64,000 bases of DNA from Rhinopithecus roxellana (GCF_007565055.1 NC_044560.1:120215391-120279390); one strand, 5' to 3'. Shown: positions 22,394-34,343, counted from the first letter of the stretch. The notes: generated by a model from the sequence alone, not told the origin. Numbers and translations are program-made.

Positions 22394-22675
22394 AGGTCCG
22401 CCTGTAATCCCAACACTTTGAGAGGCCAAGGCAGGTGGATCACCTAAGGTCAGGAGTTTGAAACCAGCCTGGCCAACATGCTGAAACCCCATCTCCACTA
22501 AAAACACAAAATTAGCCAGGTGTGGTGGTGCTTGCCTGTAATCCCAGCTACTCTGGAGGCTGAGGCAAGAGAATCGCTTGAACCCAGGAGGTGGAGGTTG
22601 CAGTGAACCAAGATCGTGCCATTGCACTCCAGCCTGGCAACAGAGCAAGACTCCGTCTCAAAAAAAAGTTTAAAA
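22394..22675 (+). mobile_element. 5'-truncated Alu
   Basis: Begins at CGCCTGTAATCCC without the first ~20 nt. The remainder is complete. Confidence 0.92.
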
Positions 22676-22689
22676 AATTAAAAAATAAA

Positions 22690-23247
22690 AATACATAAAT
22701 AAATCCCACCCCCTTCTGTCGATTCCTGGTAAAATCCCTGAGACTGTGACTATAATTTAGTTTACTCCTCTGATTAAGTTGTGTAAAAGGGCACAGTTGA
22801 CTTTAAGAAAGGGGGATTCGTCTGTGGTCCTGATCTAATCATGTAAGCCCATAAAAGGGATGAGTCCCTTCCTGTAGTCCCAGACACATGAAGCGTGAGG
22901 GGGGATTTGAATTTGACACATGAGAAATTTGCTGTTACTAACTTTGAAAACCAAGGAGGCCATGCAGAGAGTAGCTTCTAGAAGTTGAGAGTTATCTTTG
23001 CCCAACAGCCTGCAAAGGATCAAATTCTTCCAACAAGCTGGATAAACTTGGAAGAGGACTCTGAGCTCCTGTGATAATTCAGCCCTGGCTGATGTCTTGA
23101 TTTCCACTTTGGGAGAACTGGAGCAGACAGCAAAACCAATTTTGTCTAGACTTATGACCTAGAGAACTGTGGGCAAATAAACGAGTGTTGTTTTAAGATA
23201 CTAAGTTTGTGGCAATTTGCTATTCAGCAATAGAAAATGGATACAGT
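22690..23247 (+). mobile_element. MaLR-like LTR (MLT1 type)
   Basis: GTCCTGATCTAATCATGTAAG in the middle and AGAGAACTGTGGGCAAATAAACG...TTTTAAGATACTAAGTTTGTGG at the end match the 3' half of MaLR LTRs, including the AATAAA signal. Confidence 0.6.
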
Positions 23248-23315
23248 GAGTAATAATACTACCTTAGTAGCACTGTCTTCTCAGGTACAGATTGAGCTTT
23301 AAGAAGGCAGACCTA

Positions 23316-23624
23316 GGCCAGGTGCGGTGGCTCATGCCTGTAATCCCAGTACTTTGGGAGGCTGAGATGGGCGGATCACGAGGTCAAGAGATAATAGACC
23401 ATCCTGGCCAACAAGGTGAAACCCCGTCTCTACTAAAAATACAAAAATTAGCTGGGTGTGGTGGTGGCATGCACCTGTAGTCCCAGCTACTTGGGAGGCT
23501 GAGGAAGGAGAATCGCTTGAACCTGGGAGGCGGAGGTTGCCGTGAGCCGAGATCTCACCATTGTACTCTAGCCTGCAGCCTGGTGACAGAGCAACAGTCC
23601 ATCTCAAAAAAAAAAAAAAAAAAA
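23316..23624 (+). mobile_element. Alu with target-site duplication
   Basis: Full Alu flanked by AAGGCAGACCTA and AAGGCAGATCTA. Confidence 0.95.
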
Positions 23625-24093
23625 AGGCAGATCTACAGAAGAAGAAATATTAATACATTCTGCACAGGTCTGACTGGAAGCCCTCAGAACCATCAGTCTA
23701 AGAAAACTGTGTTCTTCCCACCAGCTATAAGTGACACACTGAGCCAGCTCCTCCCAGAAGCAGCAAGGAGGACAGTGGCCATCCCACCAGAGACCTTGAC
23801 CTAACTTGAACTTGACCTCCTTTGCCCACAGGAAGCTTCTGGGGATCGAGCTCTGGGTAAAAACAAAGTCCTGGGGTAAATTCACAGTTCTATGAATTAT
23901 TTTGAAAGAACTTCAGCCTTTACAGTCTTAGAGTCACTCATCCATGAATATAGTATGTTTCTGCATGAATTAAAATAATCTTTTAAAGAGTGCCACAAGG
24001 ATAAGACTCTTGTCTTGTTCAGACTGCCTGTGTTCCAATCTTGGTGACTGAGGGTAAATTACTTAATTTTCTCATATATCAAATTTAAAATGA
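23625..24093. other. Unique sequence ending in a MIR
   Basis: 23640-23990 shows nothing recognised. 24010-24093 is MIR-like and appears to continue at 24438-24526 after an Alu. Confidence 0.4.
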
Positions 24094-24398
24094 GGCCAGG
24101 TGCAGTGGCTCACGCCTGTAATCCCAACACTTTGGGAGGCTGAGGTGGGTAGATCACCTGAGGTCAGGAGTTCAAGGCCAGCCTGCCCAACATGGTGAAA
24201 CCCTGTCTCTACTATAACACAAAAAATTAGCCAGGTGCGGTGGTGTGCATCTGTAATCCCAGCTACTTGGGAGGCTGAGGCAGGAGAATTGCTTGAACCC
24301 GGGAGGTGGGGATTTCAGTGAGCCAGAGGGCACCATTGTGCTCCAGCCTGGGCAACAAGAGTGAAATTCTGTCTCAAAAACAAAACAAAACAAAAAAA
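24094..24398 (+). mobile_element. Alu
   Basis: Full dimer with a CAAAA tail, inserted in a MIR. Confidence 0.94.
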
Positions 24399-24400
24399 TA

Positions 24401-24436
<36 letters not shown>

Positions 24437-24437
24437 G
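24399..24437. repeat. (TG)n(TA)n microsatellite
   Basis: TG units switch to TA units at the Alu tail. Confidence 0.95.
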
Positions 24438-24526
24438 GCTTAAGCATGAAACCTATTTCATGTAGTCTTAGAAGGATTTAATAAATTAACTCAGCTTATG
24501 TAAAGTACTTAGAATAGGCTGACAAC
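24438..24526 (+). mobile_element. MIR 3' piece
   Basis: GATTTAATAAATTAACTCAGCTTATGTAAAGTACTTAGAA matches MIR in the same order as the 5' piece. It is broken again by the Alu at 24527. Confidence 0.5.
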
Positions 24527-24827
24527 GGCCAGGCGTGGTGGCTCAAGCCTGTAATCCCAGCACTTTGGGAGGCCGAGGGCGGATCACGAGGTCAGGAGAT
24601 CGAGACCATCCTGGCTAACACGGTGAAACCCCCTCTCTACTAAAAAATACAAAAAAAAAAACTAGCCAGGCAAGGTGGCAGGCGCCTGTAGTCCCAGCTA
24701 CTCGGGAGGCTGAGGCAGGAGAATGGCGTGAACCTGGGAGGCGGAGCTTGCAGTGAGCTGAGATCTGGCCACTGCACTCCAGCCTGGGCGACAGAGCAAA
24801 ACTCCGTCTCAAAAAAAAAAAAAAAAA
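24527..24827 (+). mobile_element. AluY with target-site duplication
   Basis: Young AluY with the CTCAAGCCTG head and GAGATCTGGCCACTGC. TSD is AGAATAGGCTGACAAC. Confidence 0.96.
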
Positions 24828-25321
24828 AGAATAGGCTGACAACTATGTAAGTGTTCAGTGTTATTATTAGTTATACTGACTGACCAATGAGTGCAGAGGT
24901 TGGGCAGAAGAACAGCAGTATCTAGGAGTTTCAGCAAGCACATGCTTTGATTGACAGCTCTATTCTAAATCCAAGTCCTGTCATGTGTTTCTTCTTTTTA
25001 CATCATTCTTGCTTTTCCCAGGATCTATCTGAGGTTGCTTGGTCACTCCCAGGTTGGCACCAGGATGTGACTATTTCCATACCCAAATGAGGCTTGGATT
25101 TCCATCTCCTAATATTGCCACAGTTTGGGGGTTTCCTCACCAACTTGTCTCACACTGCTCAGCCTTCCTTAGTGATGACAACACTCCCATCGGTTAATTT
25201 TCTTCCAAACGTGTGCAAACCATGTATCTGTAGTTAAAATACGGAAAGGAGACATTGAATGTCTTCTCTTATTTATTTTTTTATTGTTATTGTTATTTAT
25301 TTATTTTTTATTTTTATTTCT
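24828..25321. other. Unique sequence
   Basis: Nothing recognised beyond a T-rich run before the next Alu. Confidence 0.35.
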
Positions 25322-25595
25322 ATTTTTTTGAGACTGAGTCTCGCTCTGTCGCCCAGGCTGGAGTGCAGTGGCACGATCTTGGCTCACTGCAAGCTCCACC
25401 TCCCGGATTCATACCTCCCGAGTAGCTGGGACTATAGGCACCTGCCACCACACCCGGCTAATTTTTTGTAATGTTTAGTAGAGACAGGGTTTCACCGTGT
25501 TAGCCAGGATGGACTCAATCTCCTGACCTCGTGATCCGCCTGCCTCGGCCTCCCAAAGTGTTGGGATTACAGGCATGAACCACTGCACCCGGCTG
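25322..25595 (-). mobile_element. AluY-like with internal deletion
   Basis: Minus-strand Alu lacking about 20 nt in the right arm (CCTCCCGGATTCATACCTCCCGAG). Confidence 0.93.
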
Positions 25596-26171
25596 AGACA
25601 TTTAATTTCTATAGCATTTTATGAAGACCAGCTGCTGCTGAAATAGTCTGCCTCCCCACAAGCCACTCATCATGTTTATAATGTTTTCACAAGGCTCTTT
25701 TCTCCAGGTCATTTTCAACTTATTTCTAACATATTATCTGAACTCAACACAATATTTATTGTGTTTCCATCAATAATATGGAGATCTTACTTTTTGGTTA
25801 TACTAATTCCTAAGCACTTTACATTTTATTAAACTATTCACATGGAACAATTTCGCATTTCATTCTAGTTATAGTTATTGGGGAATGTTATTGATTTAAA
25901 TATTGATTAAAATATATTCCTATGTGCTTGGTCATATTACTAAATTTATGACTTTTCAATTATTTTTTCTTGTTTCTTTTTGGTTTTCTAAGCAGTCATT
26001 TCCTCTGTAAAAATTATGACATATCTTTCTTCCTGTCCAGTAGGTATACTGGACTTTCCAGTGATATGACCAATAAACTTTCTTTTGTTGCTTATATCAG
26101 TTTGTGTGTTCTGTCATTTCCAACACAAAGAATCTTAACCGATACAGATTTAGAAGAGAAAAACAAAGTTT
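25596..26171. other. AT-rich sequence with an LTR-like end
   Basis: 25600-26020 is AT-rich and unclassified. 26030-26155 (ATGACCAATAAACTTTC...CACAAAGAATCTTAACCGATACA) looks like the 3' end of an old LTR. Confidence 0.4.
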
Positions 26172-26443
26172 GAGGCCTGTAATCCCAGCACTTTGGGAGG
26201 TCAAGGTGGGAAGATCACTTGAGCCCAGGAGTTCAAGACCAGCCTGGACAACACAGTGAGACCCTGTCTCTATAAAAAATAAAAATAAAAATAAGCTGGG
26301 TGTGGGTGTGTGCCTGTAGCCCCAGCTGCTTGGGAGACTGTAGTGAGAGGATCACTCGAGCCCAGGAGGTCAGGGCTGCAGTAAGCATGATTGCACTACT
26401 ACCCACCAGCCTGGCTGACAGAGTGAGACCCTGTCTCAAAAAA
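26172..26443 (+). mobile_element. 5'-truncated Alu
   Basis: Begins at GGCCTGTAATCCC. Old and diverged. Confidence 0.9.
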
Positions 26444-26796
26444 AGCAAGTTTTAGAAGCATTCTTGCCAAAGAAATTGTCCCTAGAAAAGTATTTATTCA
26501 CTAAAACAAATGACTCTTACTTACTTTTACAATTTTTCATAAGTCAGAGTAAAACTTTAAACACATCAGTATTGCTCATGAAATGATTCCCCTGAACCTG
26601 ACATATATTAGCTTTCTTCTTAGAGCCTCAGTGCCGAGGCAGAAACTTGGCAGTCCCTGAGATGACACTGCAGATATAGGGAGGGAAAAGGAAGAGAAAA
26701 GCAAAGCAGATAAGATGGAAAAGATAACTTAGTAAGGAAGTTCCACGACCATGAACTAGTGTTCATTGTTCTGAATATCACGCAAAAAAAAAACAA
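26444..26796. other. Unique sequence
   Basis: Nothing recognised. Confidence 0.35.
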
Positions 26797-27079
26797 TACT
26801 CACTTTGGGAGGCTGAGGCAGGTAGATCACCTGAGGTCAGGAGCTCGAGACCAGCCTGATCCACAAGATGAAACCCCATCTCTACTAAAAATACTAAAAT
26901 TAGCTGGGCGTGGTGGTGCGTGCCCGTAACTCCAGCTACTCAGGAGGCTGACACAGGAGAATCACTTCAACTCGAGAGGTGGAGGTTGCAGTGAGCCAAG
27001 ATCATACCACTGCACTCCAGCCTGAGCAACAGAGGGAGACTCTGTCTCAATAAATAAATAAATAAATAAATAAATAAAA
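26797..27079 (+). mobile_element. 5'-truncated Alu
   Basis: Begins at ACTCACTTTGGGAGG and ends in (AAAT)n. Confidence 0.92.
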
Positions 27080-27231
27080 TGTAAAATGAATATTAAAAAT
27101 TCCTCTTGTGCTTGAATAAAATGATACAGATACAGAAGATGACAACTCTGAAGGATGATCTGTGACCCATAAAATGACTTTTATGGTCATTTCAACTTAT
27201 GACCCCAAATGGCATTTAAAATAAATATTTA

Positions 27232-27558
27232 GGCCGGGTGCGGTGGCTCAAGCCTGTAATCCCAGCACTTTGGGAGGCCGAGACGGGCGGATCATGAGGT
27301 CAGGAGATCGAGACCATCCTGGCTAACATGGTGAAACCCCGTCTCTACCAAAAAATACAAAAATCTAGCCGGGCAAGGTGGCGGGCGCCTGTAGTCCCAG
27401 CTACTCGGGAGGCTGAGGCAGGAGAATGGCGTGAACCCGGGAGGCGGAGCTTGCAGTGAGCTGAGATCCGGCCACTGCACTCCAGCCTGGGCGACAGAGC
27501 GAGACTCCGTCTCAAAAAAAAAATAAAAAAATAAAAAAATAATAAAATAATAAAATAA
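27232..27558 (+). mobile_element. AluY (Old World monkey type)
   Basis: CTCAAGCCTG and GATCCGGCCACTGC blocks. TSD AAAATAAATATTTAG is identical on both sides. Confidence 0.96.
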
Positions 27559-27906
27559 ATATTTAGAACATGAATCCAAGTAATGTTTTTAACGAATGAA
27601 ATGTACTTGAGAAAACTGATCAGTCAGTGTAGTATGCTTCAGTGCTTCATCGTGATCTCTACTTATGAAGATTCGATTCTGCTTTTACATAGTATCAAGT
27701 GACACTGTAGTAAGAAAGCAATTAGCATTTTAGTTTGTGTTGGATTAGGCATTTTTAAATGAGATATTCACACAACTGCTAACAGGAATGCAAAACATCT
27801 GCATTTCTCCACTGAATCACCTTTGTGTGTAATGTTCTAAATAAATAAATATAAAAATATACACATTTCCTTCTGATTTTTTAAAAATCAACATAAGTAT
27901 TCATCA
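27559..27906. other. Unique AT-rich sequence
   Basis: Nothing recognised. Confidence 0.35.
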
Positions 27907-28034
27907 GTCACGTGTGGTGGCTCATGCCTGTAACTCCAGCACTTTGGAAGGCCAAGGCAGGAGGATAGCTTGAACCCAGGAGCTTGAAACCAGCCTAAGC
28001 AATGTAGAGAGACCCTGTCTTTGAAAAAAAGTTT
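27907..28034 (+). mobile_element. Alu left monomer (FLAM-like)
   Basis: Only the left arm is present, followed by an A-rich tail. Confidence 0.85.
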
Positions 28035-28237
28035 TAATAAAAATGAAGGTAGCTACTCATATAACTGCTAGAAAAAACTAAAAAGATGTCATAATTGACC
28101 TTATGTAAGTTGTTTACAATATGAGATACACCATTTAACTGCATATATTATGGGGTTTTTTTTTGTTTTTTCTTACTTTTTTATGTGTAAACTTTTATAT
28201 TATAAAAAACATAAGCCTAACATAAGTTTTTCTTTTC

Positions 28238-28534
28238 TTTTTTTTTTTCTTTTGAGACGGAGTCTCGCTCTGTGGCCCAGGCTGGAGTGCAGTGGCATGA
28301 TCTCAGCTCACTGCAAGCTCCGCCTCCTGGATTCACGCCAGTCTCCTGCCTCAGCCTCCCCAGTAGCTGGGACTACAGGCGCCCGCCACCACAACTGGCT
28401 AATTTTTTGTATTTTTTAGTAGAGAGGGGGTTTCACCGTGTTAGCCAGGGTGGTCTCGATCTCCTGACCTTGTGATCCACCCACCTCGGCTTCCCAAAGT
28501 ACTGGGATTACAGGCGTGAGCCACCACACTTGGC
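28238..28534 (-). mobile_element. AluY-like
   Basis: Full minus-strand Alu directly joined to another at 28535. Confidence 0.95.
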
Positions 28535-28841
28535 CTTTTTTTTTTTTTTTTTTTTTTTTGAGACAGTCTTGCTGTGCCACCCAGGCTGAAGTACAGTGGC
28601 ATGATCATGGCTCACTGCAACCTCCACCTCCCAGGCTCATGTGAGCCTCCCACCTCAACCTCCCAAGTAGCTGGGACCATAGGCACATGCCACCACGCCT
28701 GGCTAATTTTTTTGTATTTTTTGTGGAGATGGCATTTTTCTATGTTGTCCAGGCTGGTCTTGAACTCCTGGGATCGAGTGATCGGCCCACCACAGCCTCC
28801 CAAAGTGCAGGAATTACAGGTGTGAGCCACTGCATCCAGCC
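28535..28841 (-). mobile_element. AluJ/S-like
   Basis: Full minus-strand Alu. It forms an inverted pair with the plus-strand Alu at 28960. Confidence 0.94.
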
Positions 28842-28959
28842 AGTTTTTTCCATAAACCTTTAATAATAAGTTGGCTTTTAGGTCTGGAAAGTAATTTCTA
28901 ATATAACAGAGTTTGAAAATGTATAAGTTCTACTAAGCTCATTAGATTACTAACATATA

Positions 28960-29262
28960 GGCTGGGTGTGGTGGCTCACATCTGTAATCCCAGTAAACCC
29001 AGCACTTTAGGAGGTCAAGGCTGGCGGATCACCTGAGATCAGGTGTTCAAGACCAGCCTGGCCAACACGGCAAAACCCTGTCTCTATTAAAAACACAAAA
29101 ATTAGCTGGACATGGTGGCGGGCACCTGTAATCCAGCCACTCAGGAGGCTGAGGCAGGAGAATCGCTTGAACTCAGGAGGCAGATATTGCAACGAGTTGA
29201 CATCGCGCCATTGCACTCCAGCCTAGGCGACAAGAGCGAGACTCCATCTCAAAAAAAAAAAA
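28960..29262 (+). mobile_element. Alu with target-site duplication
   Basis: TSD ATTACTAACATATAG is identical on both sides. Confidence 0.95.
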
Positions 29263-30437
29263 TTACTAACATATAGTATGAACTCTTTAGTTTCTAATAA
29301 ATATTGAGCTAATTTTGAAGGCTTGATTCACAAAATGTTTTGCCTATATGAGTTCTTGCACATTCACTAAGGGATGAACTGTGAGCAAAGGCTTTTCCAC
29401 ACTTATTAAATGTATAGGGCTTCTCTTCAGTATGAGTTCTCTCAAGTCGAGTAATGGCTAAGCTATTTGGGAAGGCTTCCTCACAGGCATTACAGACATA
29501 ACAGTTTCTCTCCACTATGGATTTCCTGGTGTTGAATAATGTCAGTCATGCAACAGAATGCTTTGCCACGTGTATTATGTTTGTCAGGTGTCTCTTCAGT
29601 GTGAGTTCTAGTACACTGCCTTAAGGAGGAAAACTCACACTAAAAGCCTTCCCGTGTTCAGTACATTCACAGGGTTTTCCCCAGTATCAGTTTTTTGATA
29701 CAGAATGAGCTGGGAGGTCTTGTTTCTTGTTGCTTTACCACATTCTTTACAATCACAGGTTTTCTTTCCTAGATCGGTTCCATCATGCTGCAAGAAAGCT
29801 GAGCTGCATTTGACGGCTTCTTCCCACTGATTGCCTTCATAGGGCTTCTCTCCCGTATGAGTTCTCATACGCTGAAAAAGAGATTAACTATCAATAAAGC
29901 CTTTCCTACATTGACTATAACTATAAAGTTTCTCCCCAGTGTGAATTTTCCATTGTATAAGGAGGTGTGCTTTTCTGCTTCAGGCTTTCAGGCAGAGACT
30001 GCATTCTTAGGGTTCCTCACCTGCGTGGATTCTCATGTGTCTAGCATAGGATGGGCAATCAGTAAAGGCTTTCTCATACTCATTGCATCCATAGAGTTTG
30101 TCTTTAGTATATATTCTTTGATGTCCAATTAGGTATAACTTCTGCCTGAATACCTCCTCACATTCACTACATTCTGCCTTGTAAGAATTTTTTCATGCTT
30201 CATTTAAGATGAGTTATAACTGAACAAATGATTTTTCATCTCCATTAAATTGATAAAGGTTATTCTTCTATAATTAAGTAAATCAAAATTACGCTTCAAG
30301 CCCCTTCCACTTAAGACATGTTCATGGAGGTTTTGTCTTGAGGGGATACTGTTGACAAAAGCCTCACATTCACAGACTTTCTGCTCAGTACATGTTTTCT
30401 CACAGATGAAATTAATTTGATTCAGAAGTCTCTCCTT

Positions 30438-31037
30438 GACCAGGCATGGTGGCTCACGCCTGTGATCCCAATGCTGTGGGAAGCCAAGGTGGGTGGATCA
30501 CCTGAGGTCAGGAATTTGAGACCAGCCTGGCCAACATGGTGAAACTCCATCTCTACTAAAAATACAAAATTAGGCCGGGTGCAGTGGCTCATGTTTGTAA
30601 TCCCAGCACTTTGGAAGGCTGAGGTGGGCAGATCACGAGGTCAGGAGATCGAGACCATCCTGGCTAATACAGTGAAACCCTGTCAATACTAAAAATACAA
30701 AAAAATTAGCCAGGCGTGATGGCGGGCACCTACAGTCCCAGCTACTCGGGAGGCTGAGGCAGGAGAATGGCGTGAACCCAGGAGGTGGAGCTTGCAGTGA
30801 GCCAAGATCATGCCACTGCCCTCCAGCCTGAGCAACAGTGCAAGACTCCATCTCAAAAAAAAAAAAAAAATACAAAATTAGCTGGACATGGTGTTGCACA
30901 CCTGTAATCCCAGCTACTCGGGAGGCTGAGGCAGGAGAATCGCTTGAACCCAGGAGGCAGAGGTTGCAGTGAGCCGAGATCGCACCATTGCACTCCAGCT
31001 TGGGCAATAAGAGCAAAACTCCACCTCAAAAAAAAAA
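30438..31037 (+). mobile_element. Outer Alu, split
   Basis: Left arm 30438-30572 and right arm 30870-31037 belong to one Alu, flanked by AGTCTCTCCTTG. A second Alu is inserted in it. Confidence 0.93.
30573..30869 (+). mobile_element. Inner Alu (nested)
   Basis: AluY-like element inserted into the A-rich linker of the outer Alu. TSD AATACAAAATTA. Confidence 0.94.
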
Positions 31038-31145
31038 GAAGAAAGAAAGAAAGGAAGGAAGGAAGGAAGGAAGGAAGGAAGGAAGGAAGGAAGGAAGGAA
31101 GGAAGGAAGGAAGGAAGGAGGAAAGAAAAGAAAAGAAAAGAAAAG
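31038..31145 (+). repeat. (GGAA)n microsatellite
   Basis: About 16 perfect GGAA units (about 31053-31118), then AAAAG units, grown from an Alu tail. Confidence 0.96.
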
Positions 31146-31396
31146 TCTCTCCTTGTTTTCTTGGTGTATCTCTATTTGGTTACCAACTTCCTAGTCATTT
31201 CCTAAAATTTATCACTTGTGAATCTTTCCATTATCACACTGTGGAATTAAACCTTTTTACACATACCCCTTGGTGGGTATATACTCTTATTTTGTCCTAT
31301 ACATCAAATTTTTTTTTTACTTATTGGTTTTTACATCTGACTTTCATTAAGTGCAGGCACGTTAGAGACCAAGATCTTAACTCTAGACTTCAGGGT

Positions 31397-31397
31397 C

Positions 31398-31435
<38 letters not shown>

Positions 31436-31730
31436 TTTTTTTTTTGAGGTGGAGTCTTGCTCTGTTGCCCAGGCTGGGATGCAGTGGCATTATCTTGGTG
31501 CACTGTAACCTTCACCTCCTGGGTTCACACCATTCTCCTGCCTCAGCCTCCTAAGTAACTGGGACTACAGGCGCCTGCCACCAAGCCCGGCTAATTTTTT
31601 GTATTTTTTTTCAGTAGAGACAGAGTTTCACCATGTTATCCAGGATGGTCTCAATCTCCTGACCTCGTGATCGACCCACCTTGGCCTCCCAAAGTGCTGG
31701 GATTACAGGCGTGAGCCACCGCACCTGGCC
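31397..31730 (-). mobile_element. Alu with about 45-nt T-run
   Basis: CTTTT units and a long T-run precede a full minus-strand Alu. Confidence 0.95.
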
Positions 31731-31799
31731 AATCCCAGGTATTTTTCTATGCAAATATGCAGAAGGCTGGATGGATAAACAGATAATACATGTAAATAC

Positions 31800-32165
31800 T
31801 TCAATTAGAATGTGGCCCAGGAGCACACGAATTCCATGAGGTCAGGGATTTTTGTTGGCTGGGTTCAATTCTACATCTTACATCTCCTGTACCTAGAGTA
31901 AGGTTTCTCAACCTGGGCACTACTGACATTTGGGCTGGATAACTGTTTCTGTAGGAGACTGGGGTGGGTGGGGAGGGTGCCATCCACTGCACTGTAGGAT
32001 GCTGAGTAGTGTCTTTGGCCTCTACCCAGGCAGAAGCATCCATGTGACAACCAAAACTGTCTCCAGACACTGCCAATTGTCCCCTAGGGGGCGAAACTGC
32101 CACCAAGTGAGAATCACTAACCCAGAAAAGTGAGCGTTCAACACAAAATAAATGCTTGTTAAATT
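31800..32165 (+). mobile_element. L2 3' end split by MER20
   Basis: CCATGAGGTCAGGGATTTTTG before and AAAATAAATGCTTGTTAAATT after the MER20 form one L2 3' end. Confidence 0.6.
31885..32125 (-). mobile_element. MER20 copy 4
   Basis: TTCTCAACCTGGGCACTA, GACAACCAAAACTGTCTCC and CCTAGGGGGCGAAACTG match the MER20 reverse complement. Confidence 0.75.
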
Positions 32166-32217
32166 TATTACACAGCTGAAAAATGATGTAGGGGCAAGTT
32201 AAAAAGTAACGCAAACT

Positions 32218-32515
32218 GGCCAGGGATGGTGGCTCATGCTTGTAATCTCAACACTTTGAAGGCCGAGGCACGCAGATCACCTGAGTTGGGAGTTCAAGGC
32301 CAGCCTGGCTAACATAGTGAAACCCCATCTCTACTAAAAATACAAAAATTAGCCGGGCGTAGTGGCAGGCTCCTGTAATGCCAGCTACTAGGGAGGCTGA
32401 GGCAGGAGAATCACTTGAACCTGGGAGGTGGAGGTTGCACTGAGCCAAGATCCCTGACATTGCACGCCAGTCTGGGCAACAAGAGCAAAACTCCATCTCA
32501 ACCACAACAACAAAA
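32218..32515 (+). mobile_element. Alu with target-site duplication
   Basis: TSD AAAGTAACGCAAACT, with one change in the 3' copy. Confidence 0.95.
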
Positions 32516-33004
32516 AGTAATGCAAACTCATCAGGGTTTTGGTCATTTCCTGCACCTCCTGAGGAAGGGCATAGGGCTGAGGAGCAGATTGTGGGAAGGA
32601 CAAACGGATGTGAGAATCCAGGCTGGCTCTATGCCATACCCAATTATGTGGCCCCAAGTCTCTGCCTTAGCTGACATGGGGCCACCCTGAAGTCTTGTGA
32701 AAGACAGAGGAGACCATGTTGAGGCAGGGACAAACTTGCCTACAGGTGATTCAGGTAAATCCCACAAGTTCAGCCACAGAAAACAAGCATGAGCAAGTAC
32801 AAAGACTTCCACGAGGCCACTTGTCACAGGGTTGTTTTAATTCAAGCAACATCAACATACACCAGAAATTTGTGAAGGAAATTATGGCACATTTGTATAA
32901 CTTCAGTGTCAAGAAGCCAGTGGCATTTTGCAGATAATGCAAGGTCTGTAGATCCAAAATTAAGTTGGGTGTCTTCCTTTAGTATACAAACACCTTGGAT
33001 ATTG
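32516..33004. other. Unique sequence
   Basis: Overlapping short ORFs on both strands carry no domain. No repeat recognised. Confidence 0.4.
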
Positions 33005-33190
33005 AGGGGATCCAAAGACAAGGTTCTAGGCATTTTATACATGTTAACTCATGTATTATGTTAATTCTCACAATAATCCTTTGGAACTAGTACTATCACC
33101 ATCCCTGCCTTATTGAGGAGGAAATGGGGTACAGAGAGCTTAAGCAACTTGCCAGTGTCATGCAGCAGGGAAGTGCGTAGGAAGGGCTGG
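33005..33190 (+). mobile_element. MIR
   Basis: GTTCTAGGCATTTTATACATG, ATTCTCACAATAATCC, GAGGAGGAAATGGGGTACAGA and AGCAACTTGCC follow the MIR consensus order. Confidence 0.75.
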
Positions 33191-33399
33191 AACCCACGCA
33201 GCCTTGCTGCATGTTTGTGGAATGAACACAGGACTCAGCCACACAACTATCTGGCTGAGGCTGCATGAGTAGCCAGAAGCCTGGTCCCAATGCAGTCCCC
33301 TTTACAGGCACAAATGGGGTGCCCCTTGAGACAGGAATAATAAAGGTGGTCGCAGGAGAACGGAAAATTCCAGGCAACAGTTTCACATGACTAGCAAAG

Positions 33400-33830
33400 G
33401 AAATCGTTGAAATAGCTGCATAAGTTAGCGGCGGATAAGACCCTGAAAACCAGGGTGTGGGCCAAGCTGGCTAAAGCCAACTGGACCCAACATGGTGCTG
33501 GATTTGACCCGTCTCAGCTAGGACCTCTCATTATGCGCTCATTTACATACTAAATCACACACCCACTGTGACAGTTCTGGGGAACACCCATATTTAGTAT
33601 AAAAATGGGTGGCACCACAGTACCAAGAAATGTTTACGTTTTTCCAAGAACCTTCAGGAATATTCCACCCCTTGGTTAAATAAATATTTAAAGGCAGCAG
33701 CCCCAAACCCCGTTGGGCGTGATGCTCTGTGGTATGTCTGCACTTTTCTTTCTTCAGTATGTATTTATTACCTTCACAATGAATCTCCACACTTTGCTCC
33801 TCCATGAATTTCTTCTCACCACAGTGTCAA
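33400..33830 (+). mobile_element. LTR-like element
   Basis: TATA box (TTAGTATAAAAATGGG at about 33595) and a 3' end of the form CACTTTTCTTTCTTCAGTATG...CCACACTTTGCTCC suggest an ERV LTR. Family not assigned. Confidence 0.45.
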
Positions 33831-34340
33831 GAGCCTGGACACCAGTCCGGGTGGAGGCCTCACCAGCATCTTGGGGCCTCCCGGGGCACAGACGCGTGAG
33901 CGCCCGGCCTGGAGACCTGACTCTGGCAACCGCCTCAGGCGGAGAGATGGAAGCTGGCAGGACGCAGTCGCCACCGCGCGGACCCAGCCCCCGGCCAGCC
34001 TTGGCCCCTCGCGCGCCGGGACAGGGCAGCAAATGACGGCGCCCGGGCGTCGCCGGCCCAGGCACCACGCGGCTCTACGCGCGCCCAAAGCGACCCTCCG
34101 TGCAAACCACCCCCGGGGACGACGTCACCCGTGAGGCCCCGCGGCGCCTCCTCCTAAAGCTCGTCTGGGAAACCGTCCGCTTCCCCAAGACTGAGGGGCT
34201 TGTCGCCATGTTGTTTTAGTTTTCCTGTAGGATTCATGGGTGGCTGAGGCAAATACGCGTGAAGGCCTGAGACTTTTAAGTCTCTTCCGCACCCTCTTTT
34301 CTGGCTCTTCTACCTGGAGGATGACTGTTTTTTGGGTTTT
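33831..34340. promoter_or_regulatory. CpG-rich promoter-like segment, left half
   Basis: Dense CpG sequence with GC-rich stretches, an ATF/CREB-like ACGTCAC (about 34120) and a YY1-like GTCGCCATGTT (34202-34212). Arg/Pro-rich ORFs on both strands are composition artefacts. Together with 34639-35040 it looks like a CpG-island promoter split by an Alu. Which transcript it served is not visible. The decayed minus-strand zinc-finger gene is one candidate, and a long USP29-direction transcript is another. Confidence 0.6.
34202..34212 (-). promoter_or_regulatory. YY1-like site
   Basis: GTCGCCATGTT is the reverse complement of the YY1 core AANATGGCGAC. Confidence 0.5.
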
Positions 34341-34343
34341 GTT

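Larger units (their letters stand above)
29320..31250 (-). pseudogene. Decayed KRAB-type C2H2 zinc-finger exon
   Basis: Reading the minus strand shows a zinc-finger array in ruins. Linker-like HTGEKPYE, HTEEKPYT, CNEYEKAFTDCPSY and HMRIHAGEEP occur in the right order, but fingers lose Cys or His residues, and frameshifts and stops (for example TAA after AGEEP at about 30009) break the frame. The 5' part (30200-30437 and 31146-31250) reads like the spacer that opens last exons of KRAB zinc-finger genes (GNQIEIHQENKERLLNQ, then CEKTCTEQK). A nested Alu pair at 30438-31037, with TSD AGTCTCTCCTTG, splits that spacer. No KRAB exon was found. It looks like a dead paralogue within the chr19 zinc-finger cluster. 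No product is expected. Confidence 0.8.

Noticed and set aside
31930..32214. ORFs across MER20
   Set aside because: Derived from a DNA transposon and L2.
33713..34134. Arg/Pro-rich ORFs in the CpG island
   Set aside because: Composition artefact of GC-rich DNA. Several frames are open at once.
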